This document shows positions 21,644 to 34,300 of a stretch of 64,000 nt of DNA, piece after piece. The position numbers and the translations under genes were made by a program. The DNA lies in assembly GCA_946894095.1 (NCBI GenBank), contig OX335645.2:23831001-23895000 (forward strand). The letters run 5' to 3'. How positions within the stretch are numbered: position 1 is the stretch's first letter; each line of letters begins with the position of its first letter. The stretch comes from Incurvaria masculella (Eukaryota; Arthropoda; Insecta; Lepidoptera; Incurvariidae). Under the pieces are notes generated by a model that was not told the DNA's origin, searched no databases, and saw only the letters and a list, made by a program, of their open reading frames with translations.

Positions 21644-23768
21644 ATGGCTAAAAACACTTTCAGTTCGGCCTTCCGAAAGATTGATATCGACCAATACAAC
21701 GAAGATAATTTCCGCGAAGATGAGGCTGAGCAGGCCGCTCCCCTCGGCCCCGATGAAGGCGAGATCTGCTCGCTGCTCAACCAATATCCTTTGCAATATG
21801 TAACTTACTGCTTTAAAACAATTTGGTTAGAACAGTAATCGTTTCAAAGGTGCTCTCTTCATTTTTGTCATTATTTATGTTTCTTTTGGTTTTCTATTAA
21901 TATGACGTGTTTAGGGAATGAGCTGGCTTGGTGATTTATTAAATGAATAAGGATTTTTTTTTATTTTGCCTGTTTTTGCTGTAGAAACCGCATGCTGCCT
22001 TGTATACTGCCGGGGTTGGATCTTGGCCTACCCCCTCCAAGCGCCAGCGGTTGCACAGAAACCAGATCTGATATAGTTTTGGTTCCGCGCAGCCGCTTGC
22101 GTGTGGGACGGACCGGCTAAGGCCCACCAAACGAAATAATAATATTAATCATTATGTAGGTATAAATGTTCGATAACAAATAATTAGTCTAAACTTTAAT
22201 TCATTGTTATTTCCTTAACCAGTAAACACAGGTAAATTTGTAGACGCACTGAAGTCTGTCTTGAACAACGCCCCACTGGGATCAGTGAATCAACAAGTAA
22301 AAGTGAGTAAACTAGTAGAATGATTTCTCTCAATCTTTAAATTGACTCTGCAGTAGGCATAACTTATTTGCCTCTCTGATTACCCCCTCCTATCAGTATC
22401 CGACACACACCTTTAGCCGAACACTCATTTGTGGTTGACAGAAAGTGATTTAGAACCAAAAGATTGTCCAGGTTTTCTTGACATACTACTCATGTATACA
22501 TTGTAGAAAGGTCTCCCTGTGCGTGTGTTCTCTCTCTTACAACTTAGATATCTTGGAATTCAGGATTAGTCAGTCAGCGTGTTTGCATCCACTGCTGGAC
22601 ATACGCCTCTCCAATTTTTCTCCAGTCCTCCCGGCCCTCAGCGGTACGGAACCACTGCTCTCTGCAGGACTAATATTTAGGACTAATATTTCAGGATAAA
22701 TAAATCACTTATACAAAAAAATGCCTAGCAGCTGGCGTCTTTCTTTAATTATGCTCAAATCTCTACGCTATAGGAAAACATTGTTAGGAAACCCACTAAT
22801 TCAGTGGTATTACGCTATCTAACAGATATATGCCGCAGCAGTGGGATCGCCACTTATTATGTGTGCCTAAAAACGTAATTGGGTAAAACGAGGTTGACTT
22901 TAGAGGTTCTTCTGCCGTTGGACACCCTGAAATCAAATGTTCGGTTCTCTAGAGCCAGAAATGGCACTCCTAGTGTTACCCCATGACATTTTATGTCATA
23001 TAATCCCATGGTCTTTTTGTATAGTGGTGATCCTTTGTGTACACTGTGTGGCACTATGTTTTTTTTTTTATAAACCGGTAAGAGTGGCTGTGCTGAGGAC
23101 CGAAGGTGCTCAGAAAAGCCAATAATACCTCGCCTCGCGAAACCACGCTCAGCGAGGCACCATGCCAGCGGATTTGCGGACTAACGCTGAGCTATCAAGT
23201 TTGTTAAAATACGCTTGAAGACTCCCAGGTTATAGGTATGAGGAAAGGCACCCGCCGGTAGACAGTTCCATATCCTGGCAGCAGCATATGCAGCAGAGAA
23301 ATCAGTTTGAGAAACGGTTCATTCTTAAAAGCCTAATTTCAGCCACATTGGTGTGCTCTGATTTTCTACAGCGGGTGCTCCAGATATAAGTAGGATGGGG
23401 GATATATAGGAATGAGGGATGCAATTTCCACGGAGCAACATCCATGGGAGTACCTGTAGAACAGACGGTATGCATACACAGAAAATCACGTTTCCCACTT
23501 CCAATCGTGATGTTCATGAATGTCGCAGGACAACGCGCTGACCGTGACGCTCAAGGTGCTGCTCGCCATCAAGTCGGCCCAAATCGAGGAGGCGGTGAGC
23601 GCCCTCAACACCGACGACGTGGACGTACTCATGAAGTACATCTACCGCGGTTTCGAGCACCCCTCCGAAGGCTCCAGCGGCCACCTGCTGCTGTGGCACG
23701 AGAAGGCGTACCAGGTCGGCGGCGCCGGCGCGATAGTGCGCGTACTCTCCGACAGGAGAAAAGTGTGA
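21644..23768 (+). CDS. ARPC5: Actin-related protein 2/3 complex subunit 5 (3 exons)
   Basis: Exons are 21644-21783, 22230-22302 and 23529-23768, encoding 150 aa, the usual length of the family (about 151). The start MAKNTFSSAFRKIDIDQY, the block LGPDEGEICSLLNQ, then APLGSVNQQVK and LMKYIYRGFEHPSEGSS...LLWHEKA and the C-terminal IVRVLSDRRKV are all diagnostic. The protein is the smallest subunit of the Arp2/3 complex, which nucleates branched actin filaments in the cytoplasm. Intron 1 breaks the reading frame unless it is spliced as a U12-type AT-AC intron, which restores LLNQ-GKFVDALKS exactly. Intron 2 is ordinary (gtgagt ... cgcag). Exon 3 is GC-rich relative to the introns. AATAAA lies at 23852-23857. 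Confidence 0.95.
21784..22229 (+). other. U12-type AT-AC intron of ARPC5
   Basis: The intron starts ATATCCTTT (21784-21792), the exact minor-spliceosome donor. It has a branch site TTCCTTAAC at 22211-22219 and ends in AC (22228-22229), 11 nt after the branch A. No GT donor in this region gives an open frame, whereas this splice joins CA|A GGT AAA correctly. Confidence 0.9.
22555..22680 (+). repeat. Interspersed repeat (gtttgcatccactgctggac family)
   Basis: The block cagtcagcgtgtttgcatcc ... cagcggtacggaaccactgc recurs almost unchanged at 28555-28665 in the first-downstream intron of the carnitine acetyltransferase gene. It is a known-looking moth repeat; class not assigned. Confidence 0.7.
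23065..23440 (-). pseudogene. Jockey-like LINE C-terminal fragment, minus strand
   Basis: The minus strand encodes a stretch like [14 protein letters not shown] followed by AWCLAERGFARRG, the usual end of jockey/CR1-type ORF2. A parallel diverged copy lies at 49540-49990. It sits in intron 2 of ARPC5, antisense to it. Confidence 0.65.
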
Positions 23769-23939
23769 TGAGAGTGCCATAGCGGTAATTTCTAATCAAT
23801 GTATAGAGCATTTTTATTTAATTTCTAATCATATAATGTAAGCAATTATGAAATAAATTTTAAATACATAATTGTTTCTATTTTTCCATCAGTGCCTCAT
23901 TAGATCTTATGTCAGCCATCTTAGTCAGGATAAGGTTTA

Positions 23940-24432
23940 TGATTGCACAAGACTAATGCTGAGATAAATAGTCAACAGAAACTAAGGCTGAGATAAATAG
24001 TCGTAACAGAAACTAAGGCTGAGATAAATAGTCGTAACAGAAACTAAGACTATCAAAAAGTAGTACTTTGTGACGAAGCACAACTTTGAGATTTAATTCA
24101 TACAAATTGTGTCAATGTGACGTCACAAACTACTACTTTTTTTTAGGGTTCCGTACCCAAAGGGTGAAAACGGAACCCTATTACTAAGCCTCCGCCTGAG
24201 GCTGAGATAAATAGTCGTAACAGAAACTAAGACTAACGAAAAGTAGTACTTTGTGACGTCAATTGGCATTACTTTGAGATTTCGTCCATACAAAACGTGT
24301 CAAAGTGACGTCACAAAGTACTACTTTGCGTTAGCATTAGTTTCGGTGACGACTATTTATCTCAGCCTCAGTGACATTACAAAGTACAACTTTTCGTTAG
24401 TCTTAGTTTCTGTTACGACTATTTATCTCATC
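23940..24432. repeat. Foldback cluster with actaagactaac arms
   Basis: The unit ctgagataaatagtcgtaac plus agaaactaag is repeated directly three times (about 23960-24050), then again at about 24201. Inverted copies (gttagtcttagtttctgtta, cgactatttatctcag) occur at 24330-24370 and 24396-24430. Pairs of arms can form hairpins over 50 bp long with tgacgtcacaaa near the loop. A further unit occurs at 61929. The (CCGT)n repeat head is embedded at 24146-24196. Confidence 0.8.
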
Positions 24433-26175
24433 TTCAATCTGGTCGTGCCATATTTTTCTAGGACACCCGGGCACAACACTACTACTCATTTCAGCTCTGT
24501 AAATCTCATTATTTTCTCGCTCCTAATGCCATCACAAAATGCTTGCACCCATACGGATCTAGCTCATTCATATTATCATATATATAATAATATTTGTACG
24601 TATGATAAGAAAAATAAAACTGAAACATTGCATTATATTTTATTCATTTAACTACATATTATAAAATTCAAAGTTATATAAAATCAGACTTAGGATAGGT
24701 TGGAAGTATAAAATTACAAAAAAATAATGCTTAAATACCTAATTTTTCATGTAATCATTAAGAACAATATATTATTTTAACATAAAATCAGTCACTGCAT
24801 TGCCAAATTCATAAACATACAAAAGAAGCACACGTTAAAGATTTTCTTGAAAATATTTTTTCACAATTAAAGTAAGTAGATAAATATTTCTTTAAATAAA
24901 ATCTGAAATTAAATACAATACAGAAAAAGGAGTTTTTAGGCATCCTTGGCCTTAGTTCTGTCAGGTGTATGAAGGTCTTTTAACTCTTAAACCACTAAAC
25001 CGAGAACGCCAAAAGCTGTAATGAGCCAAAATTGACTGAAAGTATCACAACACACATGTCTCAAAAATAGCCATACAAAAATATGGAAATGTTGCAATAG
25101 ATAAATTTATTTTACAGCATTGTTTTCCTTCACTATAATATAGCACATGCTAAAAGCAAACCATTTTTACACTATTCCTCTTCCACGAAATTGCTAAAAC
25201 CCAAAAACAGGAAATCAGAACAAATCCAAAAGTGCACTCAGTTAGGATACATTCCTTTACATCCATACATACACTCATGGTTCGGAATCCATGCGAATGT
25301 TTTGGTCCCCACTTACTAGGTGGTAGAGTCGAGCCCACCAGGTTCGTGTTGGTACCAACTCATTGGATGAAAGACAGTGGATGCGGTAATGAGTATGTAA
25401 ACTCTTCGCTTTAAAACTATCGTTAAGGCAGTGGAATCAAGGATTTGAATATTTAAGAAATGCATACTTTGTCCATTGGCCAAGGCAAAATTTCGCATGG
25501 TGGCTGCCATTACAAGCAAAATCGTCTTTCAGGCCATAACCCCCAAAAGTTGTCAGATTATAATCAACTTTTTTTATTTACTTCAGAAAGCTTCATTCTA
25601 TGTCCGTATGTTTAATTTTTTTGTCAATGTCTGTATTTTTCAATAAAAAAAAATCTAAAATGAAAGTTACAAAAAGGATTATGGAGGTTTTAGCCAATAT
25701 TTTCCATTCTAAGAGGGTATATTAAACAAATTAAAACATACGGACATAGATTTGAATGATATATGTATAAGGTGATATTTATTATTTCTACAAGCCTTTT
25801 AGAGTTGATTTAGTATCTGAAATAGAACAACTTTTGCTAACAATGTAAGTATTATTTTAAATTTGAGAACTCGAACTCGTCCCAGTATAGTGAATAACTT
25901 CTGCCAAGTAACTATGCATCTATCGGTGATGGTTTCTAAGAAAAAATAAATATTCAAATTATTCACTAGAGGCGCCGCCACCGGCTCACTTACCTTAGCC
26001 GCGCTGGGCTATGAATTTGTTCGGGGAGTATAACGTAAATGTTACCACTAAATGGAAGTAGAGAGAAGAATAAGTAGACATAGATTCTATGACTGAATTC
26101 ATATTCTAACATCATGGTCAACAGTACTTAATTCAATAATGATGTGTGCAAACACATGAAGGTATAAACTTTTTT
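24433..26175. other. Intergenic repeats between ARPC5 and CRAT
   Basis: AT-rich, no gene. About 25250-25400 carries diverged family A sequence, including a ttggtaccaactcattggat block. About 25560-25760 is related to 51540-51960 (agccaatattttcc). Confidence 0.45.
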
Positions 26176-26179
26176 TTTA

Positions 26180-26520
26180 TGTAATGCGCGGCATATGGCA
26201 TACGCCAGGACCACTTAAGGTGCCCGACGATGCCCATGGGCTTTCGAACTTATAAGGGGGCTGCGAAAACCATGCCGGCCGGCCAGGTGCTTCTTCACAC
26301 CATGTTTGAAGGATCCCAGGTTGTACTTTGAGGGAAATAACTCGGCAGGAAGTGCATTCCATAGTTTACCGACCCTATAAATAAAGGACCTAGAGGATCG
26401 GTTGGTTCTGATTTTTGGAATGTCGACAGTGAACGGGTGCATTTCCTGCCTGTTCCGCGTCGTGCGATGGTAGAATGGGGACGGAGGGACAGCGTTATGT
26501 AGCTCTGACGAGCATTCTCC
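26180..26520 (-). pseudogene. Jockey-like LINE C-terminal fragment, minus strand
   Basis: The minus strand encodes HPFTVDIPKIRTNRSSRSF, then VGKLWNALPAELFPSKYNLG and [14 protein letters not shown]. This is the typical end of jockey/CR1-like ORF2. The related + strand piece at 49160-49290 has FPQSTIWG and KKHLAGRHG equivalents. Confidence 0.75.
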
Positions 26521-26616
26521 AAAACTAATATAATCTTATCTCATAAATACTGATACGACAATAAAATGAGAGTTTCATTTAATTTCATTTATTTCAACTT
26601 TTTTGGTAGTCAAACT

Positions 26617-26745
26617 ACAAGCCTTTATTACTAAAGTGCTGATTATCTTGTACTGGTATTGATGGCAAGCTGCTAAGAAAGGCCCTTAATATGTGGCGAT
26701 TAAGCTAATCAGCAGTAGGTGAAAAAGGCCCTAAGTCACTAAGTT
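26617..26745. repeat. Interspersed repeat, inverted copy at 41312-41445
   Basis: The sequence agcctttattactaaagtgc ... ttaatatgtggcgattaagc is matched in reverse complement at 41312-41445. Origin unknown. Confidence 0.75.
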
Positions 26746-27490
26746 ACGTCAAAAAAATATTGATACGCGGATTCGATCAACTCAGTAATGAAGAATCCGC
26801 AAATAAATTTTACGAGTTTTCCTACCACATTAATGAAATACATACATACCATCTTATGTTCCATTGCATCGGTTAGGGTGACGCTCTCAGATCAAAAAGG
26901 AATTCCTTCATATCCCATCTAGCGCGCCTTCTATAAGGCCAGCTGTCTCCAATTTTCAAAAACTACCAACCCAACTTACCACATGCAAACATTGTCGCAG
27001 ACGTATTGGAGGGTTCGTGTGGGTGGGAAATGACTTGAATGTATTTTGAGAGCACATTCGCACGCGGTGTCGATGTTCGACTGTGTGGGATACGACGCGC
27101 CACCGAATTCCCATACAAATATATGGCCACAATGGCCATACAGCTAAGTTGCTTCCTTTTCTCTTCAGTGGGTGACACTCCACTGAGACGGAGCGGAGGT
27201 GAGACCTACATCAATTTCAAGGAGAGAGGCTCTGATCACTTTTCCTATATCTTAAAATTCCACCTAATCTCATCTCTGCTTCACCGCAGCAGAGGAGAAT
27301 ACGGACAAACTAGATTTTACTCCACATCTCCACAGCTTGCATAACTTACCAAAAAATATAATAGGTAGATAAAATATCCCCAGTAGGCCCATTACATACA
27401 GGTTCACCTTATAGCAAGAGCTAAGTAATATTGTCCACACAAACATACTTTAGGTATAATAAAAAAAAAGCATTGCCAATTTCCTTGGTT

Positions 27491-27768
27491 TTTAGGGTGA
27501 AATCGGAACCCTAGTACTAAGCCTCGCACTGTCTGTCTGTCCGTCCGTCCGTCCGTCCGTCTGTCACAGGGCTGTATCTCATGAACCATAATAGGTAGGC
27601 AGCTGAAATTTTCACGGAGTATGTATTTATTTTGCCGCTATAACAAGATTAAAAGAATCAATAAGCCTCATACAAAAAACATGATTTTTTTTAGTTAAAT
27701 CTTGTACAATGGTACGGAACCTTGTGTGTGCGAGTCCGACTCGCACTTGGCCAGTTTTTCGTAACCGA
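27491..27768 (+). repeat. (CCGT)n-bearing interspersed repeat, copy 3
   Basis: It has a diverged head, a CCGT run at about 27539-27560, a tgtcacagggctgt block and the tail cgagtccgactcgcacttgg. Confidence 0.85.
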
Positions 27769-28323
27769 TATCTGTTCACCATTAGCAATGTTTATGATTT
27801 TTCACAAGCTTTTTTTTTAAATCGTAACAGTGAGAGGAGAGCAATACGAATATTAGATATCAGATATTTTCTTTCTGTTTGATTCGGGTTACATTTTTGC
27901 AAAAAAAAAAACAAAAACTTGCAGACTTAGATATTGCTTGGGCGACGGTGAGATAAAAAATAATCAAGTAGATAGGGAAGTTGTTTCAAATGCTTTCCAA
28001 ACTGTGTTTTCTATGTAGAATGTCGTTTTCGGAGCCTTAAACCATGCTAAAATTTCTCCAACATATGTTTATTGGCTCGGCTGCAATATGCGATAAAATT
28101 ATTATTATTATTATTTATTTATAAACACTAGCAGCTTCAAGCTGATGCGTGTACTTCACGTGTTGAGTGCACTTTTTAAATATCTTTTTTTTTTTTTGTT
28201 TTTATTAGTTATACTTATTAGTTTTATTTTTGTTGCAAAAATCTGTTACGATTTAAAAATGCAACGGTTCTTTGTGCAGCTGTCCAGTAACTGTCCACCA
28301 CCTGAAGCCGCTGCAGTGACACC

Positions 28324-31300
28324 CTAGAGCTTGGACTTGGTGCGCAGGAGATCGTGCATGTCGGTGAGCGCGGCCTCGAGGCTGGCGCGGTACGCGGCGG
28401 CGCTCGTGTCGCGGTGCGAGCGGAACGCGGACGTCGCGAAGTTGACGTCGGCGGCGCGCGGGTTGTAGCACGTCGCGTAGCCGTCCGCCACCAGCGGCCC
28501 GTAGCACATGAAGCCGTCGCAGCGACACGCCACCTGCACACCACAAGCTCATTGTCAGTCAGTCAGTCAATCAGCGTGTTTGCGTCCACTGCTGGACATA
28601 CGCCCCTCCAATTTTTCTCCAGTCCCCCCAGCCCTAAGCGGTACGGAACCACCGCTTTCCGTCAACGCACTTGTTGTCGTCGTCCCACCTGGCGGGAGGT
28701 CTTCCCACACTCCGTTTTCCTGTCCACGGCCGCCAGCGTAGAACATGGTTACTCCAACGGTCGTCGTCTCCTTTTTTTCATTTCATTTCACAAGCTTATT
28801 ACAACCGGTCAACTGAACGGAATTTTCACTGTAACTACGTTATTGGCGAACCATGTTCATTCCATTAAAATTTTGACATCATTTAAACATCAGAAGCCCG
28901 ATTCTGCTATTTGTCCAATTTCAAACCATTCCGTATTAGTTATGTTTCCGTCAAACATAACACGCTAAATTTCGAGTGCGGTTTCCAAAAATCGGTATTC
29001 AGCTAATTCACACACACATTTTGTTATTGTCTATGGAGTGGTTTGTCTTGCGCGCCGCCTACAGGGTAAAATAACCTGTCACGATTTTGACAGTTATTTT
29101 CTCACTCAAATATGACATACGATAAGAAAGAGACAGCGATATGCCAATGTAATGCAGAAAAGTGATATTCAAAGTTCGGCGATGCGATGCTCCGAATTTG
29201 ACAAATATAATTCTCAAAACCGCAAGTTTTCGGCAAAACACGGCCTACGAGAACATGGAGCGCGCGTTACGAGTTTGCGAACAAAACACAAACACAACGC
29301 ATGCGTTTTGCAAACTGCACTAGTAAAATACCATTTCGCGCGAAACATGCGGTTTTGAGAAAACACAAACATAACGCGCGCAGTTATCAATTAGCAGAAT
29401 AAGGCTTCAGTTGCCTCCCATACGTTTGAAACCCTAAATGAAATATTTCGTGCCACCTCCATTTGCAATAGATACCGAGATACCAGTTTACTGCTCTGCA
29501 GAGGTAGCTTTAGTAGTAGTAGTAGTATCACACCTATATCCATATGAGTAGGTAGAACCATCGATGCTGTACTTTAAAATTGTGTTTGTCGAACTTACGG
29601 TTTTCCAGTGCTTTACTGGGCCGACATGATTCGCCTCCAATGCCAGAGCCATCATCAGGACCGCTTTAGTGCCCCGGAGTACCATCTGACAGCCCAGCTT
29701 GTCAAACGGTCCGGCGTTGGAGGCAAAACATGTCGGCCCAGTAGGGCAGTGCGCACCGGAAAACCGGAAGTTTTAACAAGTATATCTAAATGTAGCCAAA
29801 GTATAGTTGGCTATCTTAAAAAAAAAGGTATTCATTTGTTACACACTTCTTTTGACTTGCCTGGGAGGATTCTTTAAAGTGACTTCCACGCAACTGAACT
29901 AACACTTCTCTAGACAGAACACCGACCTGGCTAGTGGATATCCTCATGTGTGCGCTCTTTACGAAGCCGCTGTCCTGGTACAACTTGGGCAGCTCGATGC
30001 CCTGCTCGGTCGCGATCAGTTTCAGTCCCAGCAGGTGACGGTCCACGCCCTTGCCTTGCAGAGCCTGCGTTAAATTTAACTGTCAAGCAACCATATACTT
30101 CGTCATTGATTTTTCCCTATTCGGGAACCCTGCCTTAATTTACTTTATTGTCACAATTACCCCGTTCCTCACCCCTCTCTAGCAAAATAACATCATCTCC
30201 ATTATAGTAACAGTTCCTGCATAATGTGAAAACTGTTCGTTAATGAAGATCAAGATTTTTGTATGGATTATTTGGCCGTAGACGAAAAAAAAATTACCAT
30301 AACTTCTTTATGGAGACAGGCAAACATCTCGAACATTTTGAATGACTGGATGGACGTAAGGTCATCTTGGACAGACTGACTGTCCAATCGTGTACGAATC
30401 ACATAAATTATATTACTTCCTTACGCCGAACTTCCAAAAAATAGGATTTTGCAAGTATGTAGCCTGGTCTGGGACATTTTAAAGACTTAATAAAAAAATG
30501 TTTTTTGTTAGATTGATCTAATGAGTTATGAAAGTCACCTTTTGTTTTGAGATGTGAATGTCCGCTGCATCAACATCGAAACATCAACTTATGACAACTC
30601 ATTGTTGAATAATTAGTCTAGTTATTAAATTATGTCAACGTTATCATACTGTGGTAAAATCATAGTGTGTAATTTGTGGCAAGACCAACGAAAGAAGAAA
30701 TTTTCTATGCAGGTCTTTTTGCATTTTTTCCTAAAAATCATAGACGTGGAGACACCAATGTCAATTGAGTTACGTTAGATACAATAAAGGATGGGTTATA
30801 TAGGAGTGGTTTTCGAATGATTGACAAATTACATTCGTATGGGAAATATCGCTTAAGGCAGGCCTCATAAGACCTTCATGAGAACAACAGACCCTACGTT
30901 CCGAAATGCTTACATTGCAAAGATCGCAGAGAAAGCAAATATAGTGAATACTGGTGTTCCGAATTGATGTTGCTGCTCATAGCCACAATTGCACGATATC
31001 AAATCGGAACGAATTTGAGCAGACATGTGTCAGAGCCTAACCTAACTACCTCTAAAATGCCTTGTAAGTCTCAGGAGTGGTTATTTCAGACCTAAAATTG
31101 TCTAACTAGACTACCAAACGGTGAAAGGCCTTCGTTATATCAGAATACAAGTGCATACGATCAGAGAAATAAAAATAAACACGCTTAATGACAGCTCGAT
31201 GACAGCCATTTGACAGCGTACACGGCGCACAGGCTCTCAATCATGCGCACTTTGTACGATCTGTGTGCGGTCTAGAGTCACGTCCCTTATTTAAAGGGAG

Positions 31301-34300
31301 TGAATATAAGCAAATCGGAACGGTCGTGTACACGTACATTGTTGCAATCTCTGCAATATACGCATTTAGGAACACAGGGAGAGTACACACCTGGACGGTA
31401 TAGTTCTTATGCGCATCGATAGCGGCGCGCAGCTTTGTCAGTTTTTCCTGAACTCCAGAGCCATCGAGCATGGCGCGCGCGAAGGCGACCGACTCATTAG
31501 AGCACGAGCGTATCGTCTCGGTGCGTCCGCCAATATACATGCGTGTGGCCGCGGACTCGTAGTGAGCGCCCGGCACGCGGTGCAGCCTGCACACAGGAAC
31601 AGGAATGCATTTTATTTAATGTCTAGCACACAGCTTTGAATCATACATCATACGTGAGGGTATCACGTACACCCTGACACCCTCACCCTTTATCTTTGTA
31701 CACATACATATGCACCCTATCACGTCTATACACCTCACAGCCACACTTACAAGTTAGGTACTAAGCGTACATAAGAAATGTAATGTGACCTTAAGGTGAT
31801 TACCCCCAATTTTTAATGTTTTCCATTTTTACCCTAACCAATGACCACTAGAACTAACTAAAAAAAAATTAGTGTAGCTCGAAACGGGTCTCACTACGAT
31901 TCGCACTGCATATTCTTGTTCATCACACTCTAAGACTAGATGACAGGGTAAGATTTATAAAACAATGATGTACAGACAAAGCTCTTTAGCTACCCATGCT
32001 CTTTATGGTTTTGAAGCATTTTTTTTTTCCAAATTACGGTTGGTAATAGCAAACAATTACGAGTTTTAACCGTCTGTTCACTCCTGGATAAGAAAAATCA
32101 ATACCGATAGAAGGCGTACTGCATGGCCATCTGCAGGTAGCTGTCCGGACTCAGCTTCTGAGACTTGATGAAGTCCTTCCCGTACTTGTCGTACGTGAAG
32201 CAATCTAGCTCCAGGTCATCGGCCAACCTGAGACATTCCACCGGTGTTTTGCAGAAACAACCTCTTAAAGATACAATCAAGCTAACCAACGTGGCTCAAG
32301 TGGGACCCCCGAGACCCTACCAAATTGGAAAATCAGGCATATTGACCAATCAAATAGCTGCGATCACGGCCTGAGCACTCTGATTGGTCGATGTAATTAG
32401 AAACGTTCGGTTTACCCAAGATCATGCATACAGTTTCAGTTTCTTTATTTCCTCCATTAGATGTACATTACACACTAGGATTCTTCTTTTTTTTCTTTTT
32501 CCTGTCAGTTTGATGACTTCTGGCAAAGAGCCGACAAGAAACTTTGCCAGTTTTGTCATTGTATTTTTTTTTATCGATACTTACAAACTAGTTTACTGTG
32601 GTCAATCGATTACTACTGCTCACAAAGAAAATTATTTGGATGTTACGGTTAAAGCCCGATGTTGGTTAAAGTCCGAAATATTTTTTTCCTTGAAGGTAAC
32701 TAAGATTTTGAAGATATACCTGTGTAGAGGGCACTAATTTAGAGTTTTTTTTCGAACTTTTTCTTAGAAAAAAAAAAAAAAAAAACATTTTACAGTTCTA
32801 TTTTTTTTCTTGACATCATCTCTTAAAGAATGCACTTAAGGTGGCCCATCCCGCTCATCTCCCCATACAAAAGGGGAAAGAAAATCACACCCGTATTTCT
32901 TGTTAAAGATCCAAAATTTTGGTCAAAATAGCTTTATTTGATCGAACTAGATGTCTATTGACCATTGGCATTGTAAAATTGTGTTTGGTTTCTAAGTTAT
33001 AAGGTCCGAAATTTCGAATTTTTCGCGCGTTTTATACAATAACTTTGGAGGTGGATTACGCAATGATAAAGTAAAAACATCTTAAAAAGATTAGTCATCA
33101 GACATAGGTTATTTAATCAAGATTTATAATCTATTTGGTTTTTGTTAGATTTTTGACTGCAGCGGTCGTGGTTTACTTTTAGCTATAAGTCGTTTTGAAA
33201 TTAAAATTTTCGTAAATCTTACCAAATCATACACTATGCACATTGTCTTTTTTGTGGACATGTTGCATCTTCCTCATCACGGAGCCTGTCTTATTCTTTG
33301 AAACAGGGAAGGTTCCAGAGCGCAGCAGCACGGTTTTGTACCGTGCCCGCGAATGAGTTCGTCCCGCCGGGTTGGGCCGCCTTAACATGGATATAAGTGC
33401 AGAAACCCAAAAATATTATCTTCTTATTAATCTTATTCTAAATAATAGGTATTATGACCTAAATTATTCAGATGTAAAAAGCCATCGTAATTTTTAGGGT
33501 TCCGTACCCAAAGGGTGAAAACGGAACCCTATTACTAAGCCTCCGCTGTCCGTCCGTCCGTCCGTCCGTCCGTCCGTCCGTCCGTCCGTCCGTCCGTCCG
33601 TCCGTCTGTCCGTCTGTCCGTCTGTCACAGGGCTGTATCTCAGTAACCGTAACAGTTAGACAGCTGAAATTTTCACAGAGTGTGTATTTATTTTGCCGCT
33701 ATAACAACAGGTAAGATTAAAAAATAATTAAAATTAAAGGGGGCTCCCATACAAAAAACGTGATTTTTTTGTTTTATTTTTTACGATAGTACGGAACCCT
33801 TCGTGTGCGAGTCCGACTTGCACTTGGCCGGTTTTTGATACAAGTTGCGAGTGACACTCACTTGTCAAGGTTCTCCTCGGCGGTGCGTATCACGTCCGCC
33901 ACGTCGCTCGTGACGGTGAACTCGAGCCGGCGCGGCTCGGCCATGCCGCCGGATGCCGGTCGGCCCGCAAACTTGTTTTGCTCTCTGCAAGACATGTCGT
34001 TTCATGAAAGACAGTTCTGAACTGAATCAAACAAATGGATATATTTTGTGCATATTGAAATTTTTATAAAAATGAAAAGATAAAAAAGGTGTTACAGTCG
34101 ACTCTCGTTAATTCAAACCTGCGATAATTCGAACCTCTCTATAATTCAAAGTTATCACAAGTTCCCTACAAAATCTCTTTATATTTCGAACTAAATCCAT
34201 AAATTTTTATGCACTTGGTAATTCGAAAGAAAAATAATTGCTATGTACGAAAACGAGGTGTGATTCGAACTCACCGACGTCAAACACTCGACAATTCAAA

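Noticed and set aside
32384..32737. 117-codon ORF in a CRAT intron
   Set aside because: Sits between verified exons on the other strand, low-complexity hydrophobic, no family match.
33547..33623. Possible CRISPR-like direct repeats
   Set aside because: A simple CCGT microsatellite with no spacers, in a eukaryotic intron.
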